A stretch of 5,590 nt of DNA from Pseudomonadota bacterium (GTDB lineage: Bacteria; Pseudomonadota; Gammaproteobacteria; Steroidobacterales; Steroidobacteraceae). The notes under the pieces were generated by a model. The model did not search any database. It had not been told where the DNA came from and worked only from the letters and a program-made list of their open reading frames with translations. Positions 1 through 4,974 of the stretch are shown here, in pieces (positions within the stretch are counted from its first letter, which is position 1; every line of letters begins with the position of its first letter). Location of the stretch: the NCBI GenBank assembly GCA_021817875.1, contig JAKAFQ010000305.1, positions 1 through 5,590 of the forward strand, given 5' to 3'. The translations under genes and the position numbers were made by a program.

Positions 1-1440
1 TGGGAGTCCGCGGCCTTCCTCTCACCCCGGATCGTGTTCTTCAGCGCCACGCTCCTCGGCGCGGCGCTCTATGCGCTCGTCATGGCGCTCGGCAGCTACC
101 TCATCCGCCGTCTCGGGGACTCCTGGGGCGCGGCCGGGCAGATGCTGTTCCTCGCTGCGGGCGCCCTGGTGCTCGCCGTGGCGGCGCTGTCGGAGAAATT
201 CCGCGCCTGGTCGCGCGTGACGATCGCCAAGTACTTCTTCCCCTATCGCTACGACTATCGCCGGGAGTGGCAGAAGCTCACCCGCGCGCTCTCGGTCGGG
301 GGCGAGACGCCGATCTACGATCGCATCGCGACGGTCATGGCGGGTTTCATGAGCGCGCCGCACGGCGGGCTGTGGCTGCGGGAGGCCGAGGGCGGCTATG
401 CCCCCGTGGGCGGGGACCTCGCGCCGCCCACGGCGCCCCGCGAGAGCGGTCACGGGGCGTTCTTCGAGTACCTGCGGCGCGAGGAGTGGATCTGCGACCT
501 CGATGCGGCGCGCAGTCCGGGGCGCGGCAAACCCGCCTTGCGCCCGCCGGAGTGGCTGACGGCCGATCCGCGGCTGTGGCTCGTCGTGCCGCTGATCTGC
601 GAGGAGGCCCTCGTCGGGTTCGTCGTCATCGGCCAGCCGCTCGCCGCGGTGCGGCTGTCGTGGGAGGAGCTCGATCTGCTGCGCGCCGCCGGCCGCCAGG
701 TGGCGAGCTTTCTCGCCTTCGAACAGGCCGCCCAGCGTCTCGCCGAGGCGCACCAGTTCGAGGCGATGAACCGGCTCTCGGCGGTGCTCATGCATGACCT
801 GCGGCACCTGATCGCCCAGCAGGCGCTCGTCGTGCAAAACGCCGCCCGCCATCGCGGCAATCCCGAGTTCTTCGACGATGCCATCCTCACGATCGACAAC
901 TCGGTGAAGCGCATGACGCGGCTCATGGAGGAGCTCAGAAGCGGCCGGGTCACCGAGCAGACCCGGCGCGTGGAGCTCGGGGAGCTGTGCGCCGAGGCCC
1001 TCAGGCGCTGCCCCGGGCAGCCGGTGCCGGCGCTCGAGGTGCGCCAGCGCGCCGAGGTGGTCGTCAATCGCGAGCGGCTGCTGCAGGTGCTCGAGCACCT
1101 GGTGCGCAACGCCCAGGAGGCGACACCGGCCGAGGGATCGGTTACCGTATCGGTCCACCAGACCGGCCCGCAGGCGGTCCTCGAAGTGAGCGACACCGGC
1201 TGCGGCATGGACGAGGCATTCGTCCGACACCGGCTGTTCCGGCCCTTCGACACCACCAAGGGCGAGCAGGGGTTCGGCATCGGCGCCTACCAGGCGCGCG
1301 AGTTCGTGCGCCAGTGCGGCGGCGGCATCGAGGTCGAGAGCCGCCCGGGCCGCGGCACCCGGTTCATCCTGCGCCTGCCGCTCGCCCCGGCGCTGTCTGC
1401 CGCGATGGAAGGAGAGCCCGTTGAACGCCAAGCCCACTAG
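1..1440 (+). CDS. prsK: PEP-CTERM system sensor histidine kinase PrsK, 5' partial
   Basis: Membrane-bound histidine kinase of the PEP-CTERM/exosortase system, expected to autophosphorylate and pass phosphate to PrsR. The frame is open from base 1, so the start and most membrane helices lie left of the window; the GTG at 34 is internal. The visible 479 residues begin with two hydrophobic segments (about residues 12-31 and 45-63), then the basic KYFFPYRYDYRREW stretch typical of PrsK. A GAF-like sensor region follows (about 95-235), then an H-box with MHDLRH (His codon 793-795). The HATPase domain has an N-box NAQEA (Asn codon 1108-1110), G1 box DTGCGMD (1192-1212), F-box FRPFDTTKG and G2 box GFGIGAYQ (from 1270). 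All catalytic elements are intact. The gene overlaps prsR by 20 bases, so the two are probably translationally coupled. The family call is confident; the signal sensed is unknown. Confidence 0.93.
   Translation, partial: WESAAFLSPRIVFFSATLLGAALYALVMALGSYLIRRLGDSWGAAGQMLFLAAGALVLAVAALSEKFRAWSRVTIAKYFFPYRYDYRREWQKLTRALSVGGETPIYDRIATVMAGFMSAPHGGLWLREAEGGYAPVGGDLAPPTAPRESGHGAFFEYLRREEWICDLDAARSPGRGKPALRPPEWLTADPRLWLVVPLICEEALVGFVVIGQPLAAVRLSWEELDLLRAAGRQVASFLAFEQAAQRLAEAHQFEAMNRLSAVLMHDLRHLIAQQALVVQNAARHRGNPEFFDDAILTIDNSVKRMTRLMEELRSGRVTEQTRRVELGELCAEALRRCPGQPVPALEVRQRAEVVVNRERLLQVLEHLVRNAQEATPAEGSVTVSVHQTGPQAVLEVSDTGCGMDEAFVRHRLFRPFDTTKGEQGFGIGAYQAREFVRQCGGGIEVESRPGRGTRFILRLPLAPALSAAMEGEPVERQAH
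1407..1414 (+). promoter_or_regulatory. Ribosome binding site fixing the prsR TTG start
   Basis: GGAAGGAG lies six bases before the TTG at 1421, inside the last codons of prsK. It is a near-perfect Shine-Dalgarno sequence at normal spacing. The start it selects gives a receiver domain beginning NAKPTRLLVVEDD, as expected for the family, with no ATG nearby that would fit better. Confidence 0.8.
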
Positions 1441-2782
1441 GCTGCTCGTCGTCGAGGACGATCCGGGTCTGCAGCGCCAGCTGAAGTGGGCGCTCGATAC
1501 CTACGAGGTCGAATGCGCCTCGACCCGCGCCGAGGCGCTCGCGGCCGTGCGCCGTCTCGAGCCGGCCATCGTGCTGCAGGACCTGGGGCTGCCGCCCGAT
1601 CCGGACGGCGTCGAGGAGGGCTTCGCCACCATCTCCGAGCTGCTGCGCGTCGCCCCCGGCACCAAGATCATCGTCGTTACCGGGCGCGAGGGCCGCGAGC
1701 ACGCCCTGCGGGCGATCAGCCTCGGCGCCTATGATTTCTGCCAGAAGCCCGTCGACACGCAGGTGCTCTCGCTCATCATCGACCGCGCACGGCGCATCCA
1801 CGAGCTCGAGACGGAAAACCGCCGGCTCGCGGGCGACCCCTCGCTCGCGCTCGAAGGCGTCATCGCCGCCAGCGAGCCGATGCTCAAGGTCTGCCGCCTC
1901 GTGCAGAAGCTCGCGCCCACCCAGGCGACGGTGCTGCTGCTGGGGGAGAGCGGCACGGGCAAGGAGCGCCTCGCCCAGGCGCTGCATGCGCGCAGCGCCC
2001 GCGCCGCTGAGCCCATGGTGGCCATCAACTGCGCCGCCATCCCCGAGACGCTCCTCGAGAGCGAGCTGTTCGGCTACGAGCGGGGCGCCTTCACCGGCGC
2101 GGTCAAGCAGACCAAGGGCAAGATCGAGACCGCCGACGGCGGCACGCTGTTTCTCGATGAGATCGGCGACATGCCGCTCGCCCTGCAGGCGAAGCTGCTG
2201 CGCTTCCTGCAGGAGCGGGTCATCGAGCGGGTGGGCGGCCGGGAGCTGATCCAGGTGGACGTGCGCATCATCGCCGCCACTCATCGCGACCTGAAGGCCG
2301 CGATCGCCGAGAAGACCTTCCGCGAGGATCTCTTCTACCGCATCAGCGAGGTGACGGTGCAGATCCCGCCGCTGCGCGAGCGCGGCTCGGACCCGGTGCT
2401 GATCGCCAATTACCTGCTGCAGCAGGCCTGCAAACGTCACGGCAAGGCGTCCCTGAAGCTCGGGCCCGAAGCGATCCGCGCCATCGAGCACTACCCCTGG
2501 CCCGGCAACGTGCGCGAGCTCGAGAACAAGGTGAACGCCGCGGCCATCATGACCGAGGGCAAGCTGGTGAGTCCCGAGGACCTCTCGCTCGAGAACCCGT
2601 CGGACGCCGAGGAGGGGATCGTCCCGCTGCGCGAAGTGCGCCAGAGGGCCGAGACCGCCGCGGTGCAGCGGGCGCTCGCCATCGCCGGCGGCAACGTCTC
2701 GAAGGCCGCCGAGCTGCTCGGCGTGACCCGCCCGACCCTCTACGACCTGATGGAGCGCACCGGCGCCGCCGGCCTGAAATGA
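1421..2782 (+). CDS. prsR: PEP-CTERM-box response regulator PrsR, sigma-54 activator
   Basis: NtrC/AtoC-class response regulator, 453 aa, full family length. The receiver domain (about 6-120) has the acidic pocket E12-D13-D14, phosphoacceptor D54, T87 and K109. A sigma-54 AAA+ domain follows (about 145-370), with Walker A GESGTGKE (175-182), the sigma-54-contacting loop GAFTGA (222-227), Walker B LFLDEIGD (243-250) and the REDLFYRI motif. A C-terminal Fis-type helix-turn-helix (about 410-447) ends in SKAAELLGVTRPTLYDLM. Every key residue is present, so it should be an active ATP-driven activator. In this family PrsR works with PrsK and RpoN to switch on PEP-CTERM protein genes. Consistent with this, a sigma-54 promoter lies upstream of the PEP-CTERM gene at 4181-4780. 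The TTG start is set by the ribosome binding site at 1407. The last eight codons and stop lie within a repeat found again at 4098. Confidence 0.95.
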   Translation: MNAKPTRLLVVEDDPGLQRQLKWALDTYEVECASTRAEALAAVRRLEPAIVLQDLGLPPDPDGVEEGFATISELLRVAPGTKIIVVTGREGREHALRAISLGAYDFCQKPVDTQVLSLIIDRARRIHELETENRRLAGDPSLALEGVIAASEPMLKVCRLVQKLAPTQATVLLLGESGTGKERLAQALHARSARAAEPMVAINCAAIPETLLESELFGYERGAFTGAVKQTKGKIETADGGTLFLDEIGDMPLALQAKLLRFLQERVIERVGGRELIQVDVRIIAATHRDLKAAIAEKTFREDLFYRISEVTVQIPPLRERGSDPVLIANYLLQQACKRHGKASLKLGPEAIRAIEHYPWPGNVRELENKVNAAAIMTEGKLVSPEDLSLENPSDAEEGIVPLREVRQRAETAAVQRALAIAGGNVSKAAELLGVTRPTLYDLMERTGAAGLK

Positions 2783-2786
2783 ACCG
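2759..2786 (+). repeat. 28-bp direct repeat, copy 1 (3' end of prsR)
   Basis: Exact 28-base match to 4098-4125, counted base by base. This copy covers the last codons of prsR (TGAAGLK and stop) plus four bases beyond. Similarity continues to 2791 with two mismatches (31 of 33 bases). The two copies bracket the ATPase gene and are offset by 1339 bases. Confidence 0.9.
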
Positions 2787-2801
2787 TACGGTTCAGGCGC
2801 C
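2762..2801. repeat. Bulged inverted repeat at the prsR/ATPase junction
   Basis: A perfect 16-base palindrome, TGAACCGT-ACGGTTCA (2780-2795), begins at the prsR stop codon. Outside it, GGCGCC at 2762-2767 can pair with GGCGCC at 2796-2801, leaving twelve unpaired bases (2768-2779) on the left arm. Bases 2789-2801 thus look like an inverted copy of the direct repeat with twelve bases missing. T-rich sequence follows (ATTTCATTGTATTCTTTCT), so it could act as a weak prsR terminator, but a recombination scar is equally possible. Confidence 0.5.
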
Positions 2802-2807
2802 ATTTCA

Positions 2808-2835
2808 TTGTATTCTTTCTATGTATGATTATCAT
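2808..2835 (+). promoter_or_regulatory. Possible sigma-70-type promoter of the ATPase gene
   Basis: TTGTAT (2808-2813) and TATCAT (2830-2835) are separated by 16 bases. The -10 matches TATAAT at five of six positions, while the -35 matches only TTG. Transcription would begin near 2842, the A of the ATG, implying a leaderless message. An alternative -10, TATGAT (2824-2829), has no good -35. The stretch is clearly AT-rich against its surroundings. Confidence 0.35.
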
Positions 2836-2841
2836 ACATAG
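2819..2841. promoter_or_regulatory. 23-bp palindromic operator-like site abutting the ATPase start
   Basis: CTATGTATGAT (2819-2829) and ATCATACATAG (2831-2841) are perfect inverted copies around a single T. The site ends on the base before the ATG at 2842 and overlaps both candidate -10 elements. A bound dimeric protein would block transcription or start-codon access, so an operator is the simplest reading. The binding protein is unknown. The palindrome itself is certain; its function is inferred. Confidence 0.55.
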
Positions 2842-4080
2842 ATGGCATTCGAATCGAGCGTCCTTCCCCGGGCAGCGGCGGCGGCGATCACGCACGCTCT
2901 GCGGGTTTCTCCCGTGGTCGTCGTGCTCGGTGCGCGGCAGACCGGCAAGACGACGCTGGTCCGTTCACTGCCGGCACTCGCGCAGCGGCCCTACCTGACC
3001 CTCGATGATTTCGACCTGCGCGTCCAGGCGGCGGCCGATCCCGAGGCCGTGGTGGATCGCGCTCCGGCGCTCGTGATCGACGAAGTGCAGAGGGCGCGCG
3101 ACGTGCTCATCGCGGTCAAACGCGCCGTCGACCGGGATCCCGGCCGTCCATCGGGGCGCTTCGTGCTGACGGGGTCGGCGAATCTGCTGATGATGGAGCG
3201 GATCGGCGAGACGCTCGCCGGCCGCGCCCTGTATGTCTGCCTCTGGCCGTTCACCCGGCGCGAGCGGCTCGGACTCGGCCGCACCGGCCTGTGGAGCGAG
3301 CTGCTCGCCGAACGATCCGCCCGTTGGCGGGAGGTGATCGATGCGTGGGCCGGACCTCAGGAGGACTGGCGCACGGCCGTGCGCCTCGGGGGCTTCCCGG
3401 TACCGGCGCACATCCTGTCGGATGACGATGCGCGGTCCAGCTGGTTTTCCGGATATGTCCAAACGTACCTCGAGCGGGACCTGCAGGCACTGCGTGCGGT
3501 CGAAAACCTCGCGGATTTTCGTCGCCTGATGCGCGCCGCCTGCCTGCGGATCGGCGGCCTGATCAACCAGACAGAGCTCGGCCGGGACGTGAGTATCAGC
3601 CAACCTCAGGTGCACCGGTTTCTGAACCTGATGGAGACGAGCTTCCAGGTGGTCCGGGTGCCGGCGTATGCGGTGAATCGCACCAAACGGCTCATCAAGT
3701 CGCCCAAACTCTACTGGTGCGATACCGCACTCGCATTGAACCTGGCCGGTGAGAGCGAGCCGCGCGGTCCGCACCTCGAGAACCTGGTGCTGATGGATCT
3801 GCTGGCATGGCGCGACATCCAGGCCCGGCGCCCCGAGGTGTTGTATTGGCGTACCGCCACGGGCGAGGAAGTCGATTTCGTCATCGAAACGCCCTCCCGA
3901 ACCCTCCCGATCGAAATCAAGGCCGCCACCCGCCTCGCGCCCGCCGATGCGCGCGGCCTGGAGGCGTTCCTCGATGAGTACGCCGACTCATCGGACGGGG
4001 CATTGCTCTTGTACGGGGGGGCGGAGACCTTGCCTCTCAGCCGGCGCGTGCTGGCCGTGCCCTGGTGGCGCATCTGCTGA
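2842..4080 (+). CDS. ATP-binding protein, AAA_14 / DUF4143 family
   Basis: 412-aa cytoplasmic ATPase of full family length. The N-terminal AAA_14 domain (about 20-150) shows Walker A GARQTGKT (30-37), Walker B LVIDEVQ (77-83) and a sensor-like LTGSA strand (109-113). The DUF4143 region (about 190-365) contains the usual WFSGYVQTYLERDLQAL stretch and a winged-helix-like part around NQTELGRDVSISQPQVHRFL. Near the C terminus, EVDF (343-346) and EIK (358-360) resemble the D...ExK arrangement of PD-(D/E)XK nuclease folds, seen in many family members; nuclease activity is not established. The cellular role of the family is unclear. The start is the first ATG after an in-frame TAG at 2839-2841; no Shine-Dalgarno is visible. 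The gene stands alone inside 28-base direct repeats and is unrelated to PEP-CTERM genes, so it is probably an acquired passenger. Confidence 0.9.
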   Translation: MAFESSVLPRAAAAAITHALRVSPVVVVLGARQTGKTTLVRSLPALAQRPYLTLDDFDLRVQAAADPEAVVDRAPALVIDEVQRARDVLIAVKRAVDRDPGRPSGRFVLTGSANLLMMERIGETLAGRALYVCLWPFTRRERLGLGRTGLWSELLAERSARWREVIDAWAGPQEDWRTAVRLGGFPVPAHILSDDDARSSWFSGYVQTYLERDLQALRAVENLADFRRLMRAACLRIGGLINQTELGRDVSISQPQVHRFLNLMETSFQVVRVPAYAVNRTKRLIKSPKLYWCDTALALNLAGESEPRGPHLENLVLMDLLAWRDIQARRPEVLYWRTATGEEVDFVIETPSRTLPIEIKAATRLAPADARGLEAFLDEYADSSDGALLLYGGAETLPLSRRVLAVPWWRIC

Positions 4081-4097
4081 CGGCCGCATCGCCATGG

Positions 4098-4125
4098 ACC
4101 GGCGCCGCCGGCCTGAAATGAACCG
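4098..4125 (+). repeat. 28-bp direct repeat, copy 2 (duplicate of prsR tail)
   Basis: Exact copy of 2759-2786, 17 bases after the ATPase stop codon. It carries a non-functional duplicate of the last prsR codons and stop. Upstream, ATGGA (4094-4098) also matches the ATGGA at 2750-2754 if five bases (GCGCA) are missing here, so homology may extend a little further. It runs straight into the hairpin at 4123-4154. Confidence 0.9.
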
Positions 4126-4154
4126 GCCGGGTGCGCCTGCGCGCACCCGGCCGG
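4123..4154. terminator. Strong GC-rich hairpin, likely bidirectional terminator
   Basis: CCGGCCGGGTGCGC (4123-4136), loop CTGC (4137-4140) and GCGCACCCGGCCGG (4141-4154) form a perfect 14-bp stem. It lies between convergent genes. On the minus strand it is followed by TTCATTTC, a modest T-rich run; on the plus strand by GATTCTCT, which is weaker. It probably ends the PEP-CTERM gene from the right and the ATPase (originally perhaps prsR) transcript from the left. Confidence 0.7.
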
Positions 4155-4180
4155 GATTCTCTGCATCAGAGGTGCTGGGA

Positions 4181-4780
4181 TCAGCCTTCGATGCGTCTGC
4201 GCCGCCGCAGCGCGAACAGCAGCCCGAGCGCACCGACCCCGAACAGCGCGAGCGTGGAGGGCTCCGGTACCGTGGCCGTGCCCTCGGTCACCGAGAAGTT
4301 GTCCATGGCGTCGTACGAAGGATCGTTGCGGAAGGCAACCGAGAAGGTATCCGATCCGGTCGCGGTCGTCGTGAAGCTGTACTGCGTCCAGGGTTGCGCC
4401 GGAACGGGATTGATCGATACGTACGGTGTGCCGTTCACCAGGAGCGACCAGTCGCTGGGACTGCTGCCATCCCCCTGAAGCCACCCTGAGACGTGCAGGG
4501 TGCTGCCCGCGGTGTCGTTGAACGTCTGGCTCAGCACGCCGTCGCTTCCGACCGGACCGAAGTACGCGAAGCACGAGCCGCTTTGCGCGCTATAACCATC
4601 ATAGGTCGAGCCGCACTGGACCCCGGTGTCATTAAAGTTGCCACCGGTGGTCCACCCGGAAAAACTGCCGCTCTCGAAGCTGCCATTGGTGAGCAGGTTC
4701 TGGGCACGGGCGGCGGGGCTGATGCCCCAGACGGCCACTGCGCCGAGGAGCGTCATCAGCGGAACGATTGCTTTTTTCAT
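4181..4780 (-). CDS. PEP-CTERM sorting domain-containing exported protein
   Basis: 199-aa secreted protein. A signal peptide (KK at 2-3, hydrophobic core, cleavage probably after A-R-A at 26) leads into NLLTNGSFESGSFSGWTTGG, an opening common to PEP-CTERM proteins with a carbohydrate-binding-like beta-sandwich. The body is rich in Gly, Ser, Thr and aromatic residues and has two cysteines (CGSTYDGYSAQSGSC) that could form a disulfide. The C terminus is a classic sorting signal: VPEPS (171-175), hydrophobic helix LALFGVGALGLLFAL, then RRRRR. An exosortase would recognise and cleave at this signal, releasing or attaching the protein at the cell surface, usually alongside exopolysaccharide. The ATG at 4780 has AAGGA seven bases before it and is preferred over an in-frame TTG at 4867 that would overlap the promoter. 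A sigma-54 promoter upstream suggests control by PrsR. Sugar binding is inferred, not shown. Confidence 0.92.
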   Translation of the reverse strand: MKKAIVPLMTLLGAVAVWGISPAARAQNLLTNGSFESGSFSGWTTGGNFNDTGVQCGSTYDGYSAQSGSCFAYFGPVGSDGVLSQTFNDTAGSTLHVSGWLQGDGSSPSDWSLLVNGTPYVSINPVPAQPWTQYSFTTTATGSDTFSVAFRNDPSYDAMDNFSVTEGTATVPEPSTLALFGVGALGLLFALRRRRRIEG

Positions 4781-4787
4781 GTCGGAA

Positions 4788-4792
4788 TCCTT
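4788..4792 (-). promoter_or_regulatory. Ribosome binding site fixing the start at 4780
   Basis: Read on the minus strand, AAGGA stands seven bases before ATGAAAAAAGC. The spacing is normal and the resulting protein starts directly with a signal peptide, which settles the choice of start. Confidence 0.75.
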
Positions 4793-4826
4793 ACGGTCAT
4801 CGGCATCATGATCTGGCAGACTGAAA

Positions 4827-4842
4827 AGCAATAATCGCGCCA
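4827..4842 (-). promoter_or_regulatory. Sigma-54 (-24/-12) promoter of the PEP-CTERM gene
   Basis: On the minus strand the sequence is TGGCGCGATTATTGCT. Against the sigma-54 consensus TGGCAC-N5-TTGCT it differs only at the fifth base, and the essential GG and GC are exactly ten bases apart. Transcription would start near 4817, giving a leader of about 36 bases before the ATG at 4780 with the ribosome binding site inside it. Position, orientation and match all fit a functional promoter. PrsR, encoded 1.4 kb away, is the obvious activator. Confidence 0.8.
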
Positions 4843-4877
4843 GAACAACTCTACTGATTATTTTCAATGACTTGAGG

Positions 4878-4897
4878 CGTGATCTGCCGGAGACACG
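4878..4897. promoter_or_regulatory. Candidate upstream activator site
   Basis: On the plus strand CGTGATCT (4878-4885) and AGACACG (4891-4897) form an inverted repeat: CGTG pairs with CACG and CT with AG, with a one-base difference in arm spacing. The centre lies about 70 bases upstream of the predicted start of transcription, a plausible distance for an enhancer-binding protein such as PrsR. The arms are short, so this could be chance. The rest of the 194-base gap between the two PEP-CTERM genes shows no ORF or strong hairpin. Confidence 0.3.
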
Positions 4898-4974
4898 GAC
4901 GGTTGCGTAAAGGAATTCGACACTCCCGTCATGGAATGGCGTCGCTGCCCCGGACGAGGGCGTGGGTGGCCGAA

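Noticed and set aside
22..1437. Long open frame on the minus strand opposite prsK
   Set aside because: The translation is low-complexity, rich in Arg, Ala, Gly and His, with no recognisable domain. It arises from strong third-position GC bias of the real gene on the plus strand.
1571..1620. Unusual LGLPPDPDGVEEG after the phosphoacceptor of PrsR
   Set aside because: Longer than in most receiver domains, but as far as I recall this form is normal for the PrsR family, so it is not a novelty.
1364..2803. Long open frame on the minus strand opposite prsR
   Set aside because: Same kind of antisense shadow; the plus strand encodes a complete response regulator with all motifs.
2821..2841. Six-codon ORF (MYDYHT) ending directly at the ATPase ATG, as a possible leader peptide
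   Set aside because: It is fully contained in the palindrome, has no ribosome binding site and is adequately explained by the inverted repeat.
2965..3774. 269-codon open frame opposite the ATPase gene
   Set aside because: No domain, no ribosome binding site, and it lies entirely within a clearly coding gene on the other strand.
4781..4867. Upstream TTG start at 4867 for the 199-aa PEP-CTERM protein
   Set aside because: It would place the sigma-54 promoter inside the coding region and bury the signal peptide behind 29 charged residues; the ATG at 4780 has a good ribosome binding site.
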